Shown one piece after another: positions 1 through 8,473 of a stretch of 64,000 nt of DNA. The stretch spans positions 62,001-126,000 of the forward strand of contig CAJUPJ010000001.1 of assembly GCA_910588655.1 (NCBI GenBank), given 5' to 3'. Made by a program: the position numbers and the translations under genes. Source of the DNA: an uncultured Lachnospiraceae bacterium. GTDB taxonomy: Bacteria; Bacillota; Clostridia; Lachnospirales; Lachnospiraceae. How positions within the stretch are numbered: position 1 is the stretch's first letter; every line of letters begins with the position of its first letter. The notes under the pieces are model-generated. The model was not told where the DNA came from. It worked only from the letters and a program-made list of their open reading frames with translations, and ran no database searches.

Positions 1-1
1 T

Positions 2-1603
2 GTTATAGCTTCACTTTTAAGCCTGCTTGTTCTTTTTATAACAATGAATTCATTCTTAACACCTGTAATCTTCCTTCTTAATATAGGGATGGCAGTTGTT
101 TATAACTTAGGAAGTAATATATTCCTTGGTGAGATTTCATATATAACACAGGCGCTTGCAGCGGTATTACAACTTGCAGTTACAATGGATTATTCAATAT
201 TCCTGCTTGAAAGTTATGAAGCCAATAAGAAAAGATATCCTGGTGACAACAAAAGGGCTATGGCACATGCAATAAGCAATACATTTATATCAGTATCAAG
301 CAGTTCAGTAACTACTATTGCAGGATTTCTGGCACTTTGCTTTATGACATTTAAGCTTGGTACAAATATAGGAATAGTAATGTCAAAGGGTGTTGTTATA
401 GGTGTTGTGGCATGTGTAACAGTTCTTCCGGCAATGATACTTACATTTGATAAAGCTATTGAAAAGACAACACACAGGGAGATAATCCCGCCGCTTGAAA
501 AACTGTCACATGGTATTATAAAAGGAAGATGGGTTGCAATTATATTATTCCTTATAGTGCTTGTTCCAGCAGTACATGGCAACAGCAATTATGAAATTTA
601 TTATAATATTGATAAATCTCTTCCAAAGGATATACCAAGTGCAGAAGCAAATGATAAACTTAAAGAAGAATTTGATATGAGCAATGTCCATATGGTGCTT
701 TTAAAAGATGGGTTGTCCGCCAAGGAAAAGAACCAGATGATTAAAGAAATAGAAGAAGTTGATGGTGTTAAATGGGTTATAGGCATTAATTCACTTATAG
801 GTTCTAATTTCCCGGATACAATGATACCAAGTGATATTAAGGAAATGCTTAAAACAGATAATTACGAATTACAGTTTGTATGTTCTGATTATGCTTCTGC
901 AACTGATGAAGTAAATGCGCAGATTGCAGAAATGTCTGACATAGTTAAAGGCTACCAGAAAGATGCAATGGTAATAGGTGAAGCACCACTTATGAAAGAC
1001 TTGTCAGATGTTACAGATATTGACTTAAAGAATGTGAATTATATTTCCATAGCGGCAATTTTCCTTATAATTTTAATAACATTTAAGTCTATATCAATAC
1101 CTGTAATACTTGTGGCAGTAATTGAATTTGCAATTGCATGCAATATGGCAGTCCCATTTTATGCAGATACACCACTTCCATTTGTAGCAAGTATAGTTAT
1201 AGGCACAATACAGCTTGGCGCAACAGTTGACTATGCAATACTTATGACAAACAGATACCATAAAGAGCGTACTGTAAACGGGCGCAGCAAAAAAGAGGCA
1301 ATAAGCATAGCACATAATACCTCCATTAAATCAATACTTACAAGTGGTTTCTGTTTCTTTGCTGCAACATTTGGAGTATCAGCATATTCAGAAATTGATA
1401 TGATAAGTTCAATATGTACACTTCTTTCACGAGGTGCAGTAATAAGTATGGTAGTAGTTATATTTATACTTCCAGCAATGCTCTGGGTATTTGATGGAAT
1501 TATAGCAAGGACATCACTTGATATGATAAAAGCAAAAGTTGCACACAGGGACAGTGTACAAAATGAAATTCCTGCTATAAATGAAAAATCTGTATCAAAT
1601 TAA
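2..1603 (+). CDS. MMPL-family RND exporter, 5' end outside window
   Basis: The frame is open at the left edge, so the real start lies outside and about 533 C-terminal residues are seen. It is a polytopic inner-membrane protein of the MMPL/YdfJ branch of the RND superfamily, which exports lipids or hydrophobic compounds using the proton gradient. Two related membrane cores are visible: one contains MDYSIFLLESYEA and the other TVDYAILMTNRYHKE, the helix where these pumps carry the proton-relay Asp. Between them is an extracytoplasmic domain with no membrane helices. The last residues are hydrophilic. It is followed 97 bp later by a heptad-repeat envelope protein and then a TetR regulator, a common efflux-type cassette in Lachnospiraceae. 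Family assignment is firm; the substrate is unknown. Confidence 0.88.
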   Translation, partial: VIASLLSLLVLFITMNSFLTPVIFLLNIGMAVVYNLGSNIFLGEISYITQALAAVLQLAVTMDYSIFLLESYEANKKRYPGDNKRAMAHAISNTFISVSSSSVTTIAGFLALCFMTFKLGTNIGIVMSKGVVIGVVACVTVLPAMILTFDKAIEKTTHREIIPPLEKLSHGIIKGRWVAIILFLIVLVPAVHGNSNYEIYYNIDKSLPKDIPSAEANDKLKEEFDMSNVHMVLLKDGLSAKEKNQMIKEIEEVDGVKWVIGINSLIGSNFPDTMIPSDIKEMLKTDNYELQFVCSDYASATDEVNAQIAEMSDIVKGYQKDAMVIGEAPLMKDLSDVTDIDLKNVNYISIAAIFLIILITFKSISIPVILVAVIEFAIACNMAVPFYADTPLPFVASIVIGTIQLGATVDYAILMTNRYHKERTVNGRSKKEAISIAHNTSIKSILTSGFCFFAATFGVSAYSEIDMISSICTLLSRGAVISMVVVIFILPAMLWVFDGIIARTSLDMIKAKVAHRDSVQNEIPAINEKSVSN

Positions 1604-1699
1604 ATAATATAAATATGTTTTATACATGGCTTTGTGTCTGGGCGCTGCTTGCCACAAAGCTGGATACGTGTAGAAAGCAGCGCAGAAAAGAGGATAATT

Positions 1700-4027
1700 A
1701 TGAAAAAAAATTTAAAGAAAATTATGGTTACTAGTGTAAGCGGGCTTTTAGCAGCAGGGCTGCTTGTTGGAAGTGTTGATTATGCTTCACATATGTTTGT
1801 GCTTACAAACAGGGCAGTTGCAAAACAGGCTGAAAGAATTTCAGAAGAAATAAAGGCGTCTTCCAGTTCAGGTCTTTCTTCATCCCAGCCTTCTAAGCAG
1901 GAAACTGTTTACCAGACACTTGATGCAAATGGAAAACCTACAGATACTGTAGTATCTGACTGGCTTAAAAATGCAGGCACTAATTCAGAGTTAAAGGATA
2001 TTTCAAATCTTAAAGATATTTCAAATACAAAAGGTGACGAGGAATTTACCCAGGATGGCAAAGAACTTACATGGAATACTGCCAGTGAGGATATTTATTA
2101 CCAGGGCAAAACAGAAAAGGAAAGCCCTGTAGGAATTGAACTTTCATATAAACTTGATGGCAGGGACGTTGATGTTAATGATATTGCAGGACAGAGCGGA
2201 AAACTTGAAATTAATATAAAATATACAAATTCATCAAAGAAAACTGTAAAAATTGATGGCAAAGAAACAGATATTTACACACCATTTGTAATGGTAACAG
2301 GCATGATACTTCCTGTAGAGAAATTTAAAAATATTTCTATTGATAATGGGAATGTAATTTCTGAAGGAGATAATAATATTGTTGTAGCATATGGGCTGCC
2401 AGGGCTTTCAGAAAGCCTTGGTCTTGATAACCTTGATTTAGGCAAAGATGTTTCTATTGACTTGGGCAAATTAAGTGATAAAATAACAGATACAGTTAAA
2501 ATAACAGCAGATGTTGAAAATTTTGAGCTGAAATCTTCTTATACTATTGCAACATCAGAGTTTTTCAGTGATTTAGACCTTGATAAAATTGATGGTACTG
2601 ATGAACTTACAGATAAAATGGATGAATTATCAGATGCAGCCAAAGAACTTGTTAATGGTTCAGGTAAGATTGAGAGTAATTTAAACAAGCTTGACAATAA
2701 ATTTGGTGATTATTCAGACGCAATTAATACACTTGATAAAAGTGCTGGCAAACTGGACGATGGTGCAGTAAAGTTAAAGAAAGGCATTAATTCATATACA
2801 GAAGGTGCAGACCAGCTTCTTGATGGTGTTATTACTTATGCTGATGGTACAAAAACACTTGCAAAAAGTGCAAAGGAATATGCTAAAAATACAAAGAAGC
2901 TTGTAAATAAGACAGGTGAACTTAAAACAAAGGGAACAGAAGTGCTTGCCGCTGGCTCATCACAGTTTTCTGCTGGCTTAAACAAATATGTTTCAACAAT
3001 TAACCAGATTTTATCAGCTGATACACTTTCTGGTGTGGTAAAAGGTTTTTCAGCAATCCATACAGGTGCAGGGCAGTTAAAAGATGCAACAGCCCAGTTA
3101 AGCGCAGGTGTGGACAGTTTAGAGGCAGGCATGGATAAAGTCAATGATGCTGCCAGAAATATTACACAGTATAATGGTGAAGTAGAGGGCTATATTGCAG
3201 AACTTAAGAAACTTTACGCAGAGGCAGAAGATGAGGATGGGAAAGCTGCAATTATGGCTATTATAAACTATGTAGGCACAGCACAGAAAGCTTCAAGCGG
3301 AATAGAGGCTGCTACAGGTACAGGAAGTGACATGGAAGCAGGATTTGCGAAATTATCAGGCGGATTGTCAGCAGTATCAGACGGATTAGCAGAAATAGAG
3401 TCAAAAACAGATGCAGGCGCACTTGGCGGCGGGGCAGCAGGAAACCTTACAGACAGCATGGCACAGCTTAAAGAAGCAGGAAATACTCTTGTTTCAACAT
3501 ATGATACACAGCTTGATGCTGGAATTAAGAGTCTTGACGAAAATGCAGGTGCACTCTATAATGCAGGCAGGACACTGGTTTCAAATAACCAGAAACTTGC
3601 AGATGGTGCAAATACACTTATTAATAATACAGGAACAATTAAGAAAAACAGTAAAAAACTTGTATCAAACAGTGGTACATTGCGTGATGGAATTAAAACC
3701 CTTGCAGATGGTACTGGAAAGCTTGTAGAAGGTGTAACAAAGCTTGTAGGCAAGACAGGTGATGTGTCAGAAGCATTAGGCAAGCTTGCAGATGGTGCAG
3801 ACACACTTGCAGACGGCATGGCAGAATTCAGGCGTGATGGTGTAAATAAACTTACAGGTACAGTGGATGACATGCTTGACTCAGGAAGCAGCTTACACAG
3901 CAGGCTTAAGAAGATTGTAAATGCTTCTTCAAAATATAAGAGTTTCTCCGGTATACCTGAAGGAATGGACGGAAGCGTTAAGTTTATTATGTCAACATCA
4001 GCAGTAACAGCTGAAGAAGAGGAATAA
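1700..4027 (+). CDS. YhgE/Pip-like heptad-repeat membrane-anchored protein
   Basis: A 775-residue protein with one N-terminal hydrophobic segment (about residues 9-28, after MKKNLKK) that anchors or exports it. Most of the rest is extracytoplasmic and alpha-helical, built of repeats of the form LxxGxxxL (for example LADGADTLADGMAEF), the xxxLxxG heptad pattern of YhgE/Pip and phage-infection-type proteins. Unlike classical YhgE it has no C-terminal block of membrane helices; it ends in TAEEEE. I chose ATG 1700 because an AGAGG site precedes it and the hydrophobic segment follows at once; an in-frame GTG at 1634 would add an implausible hydrophilic extension. It probably works as an envelope partner of the upstream MMPL exporter; this is inferred from adjacency. 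Confidence 0.75.
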   Translation: MKKNLKKIMVTSVSGLLAAGLLVGSVDYASHMFVLTNRAVAKQAERISEEIKASSSSGLSSSQPSKQETVYQTLDANGKPTDTVVSDWLKNAGTNSELKDISNLKDISNTKGDEEFTQDGKELTWNTASEDIYYQGKTEKESPVGIELSYKLDGRDVDVNDIAGQSGKLEINIKYTNSSKKTVKIDGKETDIYTPFVMVTGMILPVEKFKNISIDNGNVISEGDNNIVVAYGLPGLSESLGLDNLDLGKDVSIDLGKLSDKITDTVKITADVENFELKSSYTIATSEFFSDLDLDKIDGTDELTDKMDELSDAAKELVNGSGKIESNLNKLDNKFGDYSDAINTLDKSAGKLDDGAVKLKKGINSYTEGADQLLDGVITYADGTKTLAKSAKEYAKNTKKLVNKTGELKTKGTEVLAAGSSQFSAGLNKYVSTINQILSADTLSGVVKGFSAIHTGAGQLKDATAQLSAGVDSLEAGMDKVNDAARNITQYNGEVEGYIAELKKLYAEAEDEDGKAAIMAIINYVGTAQKASSGIEAATGTGSDMEAGFAKLSGGLSAVSDGLAEIESKTDAGALGGGAAGNLTDSMAQLKEAGNTLVSTYDTQLDAGIKSLDENAGALYNAGRTLVSNNQKLADGANTLINNTGTIKKNSKKLVSNSGTLRDGIKTLADGTGKLVEGVTKLVGKTGDVSEALGKLADGADTLADGMAEFRRDGVNKLTGTVDDMLDSGSSLHSRLKKIVNASSKYKSFSGIPEGMDGSVKFIMSTSAVTAEEEE

Positions 4028-4048
4028 ACAGAATAAGAGGAAATAAAT

Positions 4049-4645
4049 TTGGGCAAATTAGATGAAAATAAAAAGATAAAGCAGGAAGCTTTACTTAGCT
4101 CGGCATTTAAGCTTTTTACAGAAAAGGGTATAAATAATACTTCTATTTCAGATATTGTAAGCAGCGCAAAACTTGCAAAAGGAACTTTTTACCTGTATTT
4201 TAAGGATAAATACGATATAAGGGACAGACTTGTAACAAAACAAGGCAACCGTCTTTTTGAAAATGCCAATATAGCACTGGAAAAAAGCGGATGCCAGACT
4301 TTAGAAGACTGTGTTGTATTTATAGCAGACAATGTTATAGACCAGCTTAATGAAAACCAGGCATTACTTAAATTTATCTCTAAAAATTTAAGCTGGGCAG
4401 TATTTTCTAATATACGCATAGCGGGCAAAGATAATATGAACTGCATGGATATATTTGAAGAACTGATAAAAAAATCAGGGCGTAAGTTTGAAAATGAAGA
4501 GCTTATGATATTTATGATAGTAGAACTTGTAAATTCTACATGTTACAGTGCAATAATATATAAGTCGCCTGTAACACTTGAAGAATTAAAACCTGGTCTG
4601 TATACTACAATAAGAGGAATAATAAAACAATTTGAAGTGGATTAA
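4049..4645 (+). CDS. TetR/AcrR-family transcriptional regulator
   Basis: A 198-residue cytoplasmic repressor-type regulator. The N-terminal TetR helix-turn-helix is clear (about residues 10-55; ISDIVSSAKLAKGTFYLYFK holds the recognition helix and the conserved GTFYxYF turn). The C-terminal ligand-binding part is all-helical and unclassified. The start is TTG at 4049, eight bases after AGAGG; no better ATG exists in frame near the homologous N-terminus. It lies 21 bp behind the heptad-repeat gene and so probably belongs to the same transcript, acting as local autoregulator of the MMPL cassette. A strong terminator follows directly. Confidence 0.85.
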   Translation: MGKLDENKKIKQEALLSSAFKLFTEKGINNTSISDIVSSAKLAKGTFYLYFKDKYDIRDRLVTKQGNRLFENANIALEKSGCQTLEDCVVFIADNVIDQLNENQALLKFISKNLSWAVFSNIRIAGKDNMNCMDIFEELIKKSGRKFENEELMIFMIVELVNSTCYSAIIYKSPVTLEELKPGLYTTIRGIIKQFEVD

Positions 4646-4658
4646 AATAAATGAAATG

Positions 4659-4687
4659 GGCAATGTAAAAACATTGCCTGTTTTTTT
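4659..4687 (+). terminator. Intrinsic terminator of the MMPL/TetR operon
   Basis: GGCAATGT and ACATTGCC form an 8-bp perfect stem with an AAAA loop, followed by TG and a run of seven T. It lies 14 bp after the TetR stop codon. Confidence 0.9.
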
Positions 4688-4704
4688 ATAGATTTTATTT
4701 TTAA

Positions 4705-4711
4705 GCCGTCA
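4705..4711 (+). repeat. Module A, gene-distal outer GCCGTCA site
   Basis: GCCGTCA within TTAAGCCGTCAAAA. It lies 95 bp (centre to centre) outside core site A1. Equivalent outer copies flank modules B and C. Inferred role: arm-type recombinase or accessory-protein site. Confidence 0.6.
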
Positions 4712-4789
4712 AAATATGGAAATATATTTTATGGAAGGAATTCCTGCTATTTAGAAAATACTGGAAAATAAAGCTTTTACAGCAAAAAA

Positions 4790-4816
4790 AATCGTGAAGA
4801 TGGCTGCTTCACGAAA
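4790..4816. repeat. Core site A1 (inverted partner of A2), also terminator-like
   Basis: Arms TCGTGAAG (4792-4799) and CTTCACGA (4807-4814) surround the 7-bp centre ATGGCTG (4800-4806). The centre is the exact reverse complement of the A2 centre. Read on the minus strand, the hairpin is followed by a run of eight T, so it should also terminate transcripts from the outward-facing promoter. Confidence 0.8.
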
Positions 4817-4842
4817 GATTTTACACCTGGACTGTATCTTGG

Positions 4843-4871
4843 ATTATATGCTTAAAATGGCACTTTGTCAA
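4843..4871 (-). promoter_or_regulatory. Consensus promoter inside module A, pointing away from the gene
   Basis: On the minus strand: TTGACA (4871-4866), 17-bp spacer, TATAAT (4848-4843). Both hexamers match the sigma-A consensus perfectly. The spacer resembles those of the module B and C promoters. The first T of TTGACA is 68 bp from the A1 centre, compared with 69 in B and 67 in C. Confidence 0.85.
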
Positions 4872-4931
4872 TAAGGGAAAAAGAATATTTTTTTAAAAAA
4901 TTGTTAATATTGCCTTTAATTTTATCTGAAA

Positions 4932-4950
4932 GCCGTCAAATAAGCCGTCA
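4932..4950 (+). repeat. Module A, interior tandem GCCGTCA pair
   Basis: GCCGTCA occurs at 4932-4938 and 4944-4950, a 12-bp period. The copies are 132 and 144 bp from the A1 centre, upstream of the outward promoter. Modules B and C carry equivalent pairs. Confidence 0.65.
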
Positions 4951-5100
4951 AATAGAAAAATGGAAAAAATACACCAAAATAATCCGTTTTTTGCCAGGAT
5001 TTAAACTGGAAAAAGGCGGTTTTGGGTGTTTTTTGCCCTGAATAATGTTATAAAAAGTAATATATTATGGTTTTATATTACGTTTTAATGCGTGTAAAAT

Positions 5101-5129
5101 CTTTCGTGAAGCAGCCATCTTCACGAAAG
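5101..5129. repeat. Core site A2 (gene-proximal)
   Basis: Arms CTTTCGTGAAG (5101-5111) and CTTCACGAAAG (5119-5129) form a perfect 11-bp dyad around the 7-bp centre CAGCCAT (5112-5118). No T-run follows toward the gene, so transcription from an inverted promoter should pass through. Confidence 0.8.
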
Positions 5130-5207
5130 GACAAAGACATAAAATAGATTAACCTCTTATTTTATAAGGTTTTTGTTTCCTGGATATGGTACATATGGCA
5201 GAAAGCC

Positions 5208-5214
5208 TGACGGC
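5208..5214 (-). repeat. Module A, gene-proximal outer GCCGTCA site
   Basis: TGACGGC in the context GCCTGACGGCTTAT, 96 bp from the A2 centre. The same 14-base context occurs (reverse complement) at the gene-proximal side of module C. Confidence 0.6.
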
Positions 5215-5230
5215 TTATCCAATTTAGTTA

Positions 5231-5391
5231 TCAGTTGTAAAGCAAAGAATGTCATTTTTAAAGATACTGCATTTAGAAATAAACCTTAACGCTTTTAAGG
5301 TTGTGATAAAGATATTCTGCGCTTTACAATTGGTATATATAAAATTAACAATCAATAACATTTATGAAAAGAAAGGGGAGAATGTTTTTTT
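5231..5391 (+). promoter_or_regulatory. Conserved leader ahead of surface gene A
   Basis: TTGTAAAGC (5235-5243) is mirrored by GCTTTACAA (5321-5329). Between them an 8-bp hairpin AACCTTAA/TTAAGGTT spans 5282-5302. A recognisably related stretch (TTATCAGTTGTAAAGCAA, AACCTTAACGCTTTT, GCTTTACAATTG) lies ahead of surface gene B. The two genes therefore share a 5' untranslated leader as well as a switch. AAGGGGAG precedes the start codon. Confidence 0.55.
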
Positions 5392-7887
5392 ATGAAGTTT
5401 TTTAAACAGACAAAAGAGACAAAGCGTAAGATTAGTTTCTTTATGGCACTGGCAATGGTAATCTCATTATTACCAGTATCACCAGTTGCAAAAGCAGCAA
5501 CTACGAAAACAAATGATAGTTGCAATGTATATGTAAATTTAGACGAAACAAGCAAAGATTATGTAAAAGTTGCTAAAGTTATAACAGGCGGGGCAGTTGG
5601 GCAAAAAGAGGTAACTACAGCTTCCGTTATAGTAACTCCTTTAGAAGGTGTTACTCTTAAAGGAGTAACACCAGAAAATACTGGTTCTATGGAAGTAAAG
5701 GCTGATAGAGCAGTAACATTAGGAAGCATATCTTTAGAAAAGGGTGGAGTAGCAACAAGTGCGTCTGTTGTAGTAAGAGAAAAGACTGATAATGTAGGAA
5801 AAGCAGAAACAGCAGTATCTCCATCATCAGCATTAGCAAATGATGTAATTGCAAAAGTTTCTTTATCAGCAACAAGCACAGCTTTAACAGAAGCTGATAA
5901 AAAGATTGATGGTGCTTTAATCTCTATTGATGGAATTGCAGCAAATAAAAATATTGAAGTAGCAATAGTTATGGAAGATGGAAAAGTAATACCTCCTGTT
6001 GGTGATAAAGGAGTTGCTGTAGAATTTATTGACCAGACTGATGCAGGTGCTGTCTTTGAAGCTAAAATAGGTGAAAAAGTAGTTGCAACATCATCTGGGA
6101 CAATAAATGTGCCTGAAGACAGTAGCATTTCCATTAAGGTTGTTACATCAAATGCAAATAAAGAATTTTTAGCAGAACCTGTAATAACATTAGGTACAGA
6201 TAAACAAAGTGTAAGCAAAGTTAATGATGGAAGCTATAGTAGTACAATTAGCATAGGAAAAGTTGCTACAAGCATTACAATAGAAGCTAAAACAAAAGAT
6301 AAAGCAACTGTATCTGATGAATTTAAAGTTGACTATAGTGGTACTGTAACTAATGCTGATATTGCAGTTTCTTTATCAGGTAAGGAATTTAAATCTGGAA
6401 ATAATGTTAAAGCTACAGATACATTGGATATTACAATAACACCAAAGAGTGGTTATTATTTTGCAGATGGCAAACTGCCTGAAGTTACTTTAGAAGATAA
6501 AACAAGTGCAACACTCACTGAAACAGGAGTAACAGGAAATGCTTATAAAGCAAGTGTTAGCAGCTTTAAAAAGTCTACAGTAATAACAATATCTGGTGCA
6601 GCAGAGGAAGCTAAAGTTAAAAATGAAACTAATTCAAAAGATAATGTTGGTGCGGCAACATTAGATACAGGGTCTTTACAGGCTGTTGAAACAGATATTA
6701 AAAATGCTTTTAAAGAGAGTGATAAAGTAACTGCTGCAAGTGCTGCTGCTGTTACAGAAGCATTAAATGCTAATGGAACTATTGGTGTTGCTCTGAGTGT
6801 AACAAATGCAGGAATTAATAAAACAGATGAAGAAAAAGGTAAAAATGCGATTGACTCTAAAGACAAAAAAGCAAAAGACAGAGCAGTTGCCCTTGATATT
6901 TCATTAACTGCTATATGCAGGGATAAAGATGGCAATGAAGTAGCAAGAGTTGAAGTAAATGAACTGACTAAAGAAGTAAAAATTTCTATAGCAGCTAAAG
7001 GAATTTTCGGTGATAGTTTTAGTGAAACACCTGCTGCTAATTGTACAAGAAAGTACTTTGTAATAAGGGTACACGATGGTAAAACAGAGAAAATTGAATG
7101 TAAACTTGTAAAAGGTAAAATTGAATTTAGCAGTAAACTGTTCTCTACATATGTATTCTACTATGAAGATGTAGAAAATAACCAGGGTGGAAACGGTGGT
7201 GGTTCAACAGGCGGCGGTTCTGGAATAGGTTCATATGTACCTTCAGGAACTTCTACACCTGCACCATCAGCTACACCAAGTGCAACACCTGACGCTTCTG
7301 CAACACCTGATGCTTCTGTTGCACCAAGTACAGCACCATCTGCTTCTCCTTCAGATACAGCTGGACCAGGTGCAAGCAGCAAGCCGGATGCAACAAAAGC
7401 CCCAGCTGGCAATGACAAGGATGATAACACAGGTGGCAGTACTGTAAAAGTCAAGGTTGGCAAGAAAGTTACTGTAAACAGCTCAAAGTACAAAGTTACA
7501 TCTGTGTCAGGTACAAGGGCAGTACAGTTTACAAGCGGCAAGAAAAATGCAAAGAATGTTGTAATCCCTGCAACTGTTAAAATCAGTGGCAAGAATTATA
7601 AAGTAACTTCTATTGCAAACAATGCATTTAAGAATAATAAGAAACTTAAGAAAGTTACAATCGGCGTTAATGTAAACAAGATTGGCAAGGCTGCATTTAA
7701 AGGCTGCAAGAACTTAAAGAGCATTATAATCAAGACTAAGAAGCTTACAGCTAAAAAAGTAGGTGCTAATGCGTTTAAAGGAATTAACAAAAAGGCTACA
7801 TTCAAAGTGCCAAAGAAGAAAGTTAAGGCATATAAGAAGATAGTTAAGGCTAAAGGTGCAGCTAAGACAGTAAAAGTTAAGAAATAA
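5392..7887 (+). CDS. Secreted Ig-like/LRR_5 surface protein A
   Basis: An 831-residue predicted exported protein. A signal peptide is clear: KETKRKIS, a hydrophobic core, and a likely cut after VAKA near residue 35. Residues up to about 590 are beta-rich, repeated and without cysteine-rich motifs, resembling bacterial Ig-like modules. A Gly-rich hinge and a Ser/Thr/Pro/Ala-rich linker (about 595-680, for example TPAPSATPSATPDASAT) follow. The last 140 residues are a Lys-rich LRR_5/BspA-like domain (SIANNAFKNNKKLKKVTIG, AFKGCKNL). There is no LPxTG motif; the basic C-terminal domain may hold it to the cell wall. It is paralogous to the gene at 24022-26505, including signal peptide, C-terminal domain and leader. 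Its only nearby strong promoter is in module A and faces the other way, so it is probably silent in this orientation. The ligand is unknown. Confidence 0.8.
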   Translation: MKFFKQTKETKRKISFFMALAMVISLLPVSPVAKAATTKTNDSCNVYVNLDETSKDYVKVAKVITGGAVGQKEVTTASVIVTPLEGVTLKGVTPENTGSMEVKADRAVTLGSISLEKGGVATSASVVVREKTDNVGKAETAVSPSSALANDVIAKVSLSATSTALTEADKKIDGALISIDGIAANKNIEVAIVMEDGKVIPPVGDKGVAVEFIDQTDAGAVFEAKIGEKVVATSSGTINVPEDSSISIKVVTSNANKEFLAEPVITLGTDKQSVSKVNDGSYSSTISIGKVATSITIEAKTKDKATVSDEFKVDYSGTVTNADIAVSLSGKEFKSGNNVKATDTLDITITPKSGYYFADGKLPEVTLEDKTSATLTETGVTGNAYKASVSSFKKSTVITISGAAEEAKVKNETNSKDNVGAATLDTGSLQAVETDIKNAFKESDKVTAASAAAVTEALNANGTIGVALSVTNAGINKTDEEKGKNAIDSKDKKAKDRAVALDISLTAICRDKDGNEVARVEVNELTKEVKISIAAKGIFGDSFSETPAANCTRKYFVIRVHDGKTEKIECKLVKGKIEFSSKLFSTYVFYYEDVENNQGGNGGGSTGGGSGIGSYVPSGTSTPAPSATPSATPDASATPDASVAPSTAPSASPSDTAGPGASSKPDATKAPAGNDKDDNTGGSTVKVKVGKKVTVNSSKYKVTSVSGTRAVQFTSGKKNAKNVVIPATVKISGKNYKVTSIANNAFKNNKKLKKVTIGVNVNKIGKAAFKGCKNLKSIIIKTKKLTAKKVGANAFKGINKKATFKVPKKKVKAYKKIVKAKGAAKTVKVKK

Positions 7888-7930
7888 TGCCTTAAGCAGC
7901 ATCTGGTTATGCAGTATCTGGCAAAAATTA

Positions 7931-7964
7931 AAACCACTGGCGGTTGGCGCTAGTGGTTTTTTGT
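7931..7964 (+). terminator. Intrinsic terminator of surface gene A
   Basis: AACCACTGGCG and CGCTAGTGGTT pair around GTTGG and are followed by TTTTG, 45 bp after the stop codon. Confidence 0.88.
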
Positions 7965-7982
7965 GTTACTGTATTTTAAATT

Positions 7983-8117
7983 TCTGTTATAGCAAGCATA
8001 GTTGCTTATTATATCTGCAAATGGGTAGACAGGAACGATAAGGACAATTTTCTTAACATCATTATAGCATACCCATTTTTGTTAACCGTATTAAAAATGG
8101 GGCTTGATGGCACTTAA
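7983..8117 (+). pseudogene. Remnant of a small membrane protein
   Basis: An open frame of 44 residues reads VIASIVAYYICKWVDR and continues with a hydrophilic then hydrophobic tail to a TAA. This resembles short single-helix proteins often seen beside holin-like toxin genes in Firmicutes. An in-frame stop lies directly upstream, and there is no start codon or ribosome site. I read it as a decayed 5'-truncated gene next to the toxin locus. The similarity is from memory and uncertain. Confidence 0.35.
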
Positions 8118-8154
8118 ATTAAAAAATGCAGAAACTCAAAAAAATCAACAAACG

Positions 8155-8183
8155 TTCCAAGATGTCAGGAAATATGTTATATT
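8155..8183 (+). promoter_or_regulatory. Promoter of holin-like toxin locus 1
   Basis: TTCCAA (8155-8160), 17-bp spacer, TATATT (8178-8183). Transcription should start near 8190, giving a leader of about 60 nt before the toxin start. Confidence 0.6.
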
Positions 8184-8249
8184 ATTTAAATGGACAATCG
8201 TGTTACAGGGTGTGTTGGCCTCATTCTAAAGAGAATGGGGGTGATGCCT

Positions 8250-8339
8250 GTGAAAAATCATTTTGATTTTAAGGATTTAATGACCTTTGGTCTTTTCCTT
8301 CTGGCATTGCTTACATTCGTGTTTACGTTTTGTAAGTAG
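8250..8339 (+). CDS. Small holin-like toxin (Hol_Tox type), type I TA locus 1
   Basis: A 29-residue peptide, VKNHFDFKDLMTFGLFLLAL followed by LTFVFTFCK: a charged N-terminus, one membrane helix and a short C-terminus. This matches the putative holin-like toxin family (Hol_Tox), whose members disturb the membrane and are controlled by antisense RNA. I place the start at GTG 8250, four bases after the GGGGGTGAT site; an in-frame ATG at 8244 overlaps that site. A convergent promoter and a strong shared hairpin lie just downstream, the usual type I arrangement. Toxicity is inferred from the family, not shown. Confidence 0.75.
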   Translation: MKNHFDFKDLMTFGLFLLALLTFVFTFCK

Positions 8340-8347
8340 CATTACAT

Positions 8348-8394
8348 AGCAAAAGCCACCCTGATACTTTGACTGGTGATGGGTGGCTTTTGCT
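8348..8394. terminator. Strong hairpin between toxin 1 and its antisense RNA
   Basis: AGCAAAAGCCACCC (8348-8361) pairs perfectly with GGGTGGCTTTTGCT (8381-8394) around a 19-nt loop. It begins 8 bp after the toxin stop. It sits where the two convergent transcripts meet and probably contributes to their termination or interaction. Confidence 0.75.
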
Positions 8395-8406
8395 GCTTTT
8401 CATCGG

Positions 8407-8438
8407 TCAACCCCTTGTGGGCGGTTGTTCTTTTTTGT
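8407..8438 (+). terminator. Terminator of toxin 1 transcript
   Basis: CAACC-CC and GG-GCGGTTG pair around TTGT and are followed by TTCTTTTTT on the plus strand. The stem is imperfect but G/C-rich, with a clear U-tract. Confidence 0.55.
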
Positions 8439-8444
8439 ATATCC

Positions 8445-8473
8445 AATATAACATATTTTGTGTAAAAGTGCAA
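8445..8473 (-). promoter_or_regulatory. Promoter of antisense RNA 1
   Basis: TTGCAC and TATATT spaced by exactly 17 bp on the minus strand, facing the toxin gene. Confidence 0.6.

Larger units (their letters stand above)
4790..5129. other. Candidate invertible promoter segment A (drawn OFF)
   Basis: The segment is bounded by inverted copies of one palindromic site (A1 and A2). Counting flanks, the inverted match is about 33 bp and perfect. It encloses a consensus promoter on the minus strand that points away from surface gene A, and a tandem GCCGTCA pair. Centre-to-centre the sites are 312 bp apart. Inversion would place the promoter next to A2, pointing at the gene starting at 5392. Modules B and C share the layout with conserved distances. 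Phase-variable switching is inferred; no recombinase gene is in the window. Confidence 0.75.
8348..8439 (-). ncRNA. Predicted antisense antitoxin RNA of locus 1
   Basis: A minus-strand promoter is well formed: TTGCAC (8473-8468), 17-bp spacer, TATATT (8450-8445). A transcript starting near 8438 would run toward the toxin gene and overlap the end of its mRNA at the 14-bp hairpin. Convergent, overlapping RNAs of this kind regulate RatA/TxpA- and Fst-type toxins. The exact 3' end is uncertain. Confidence 0.55.

Noticed and set aside
4790..5129. Modules A-C as ordinary miniature transposons (terminal inverted repeats)
   Set aside because: No target duplications are visible, and the fixed promoter and GCCGTCA positions with locus-specific centres fit switches better than transposons.
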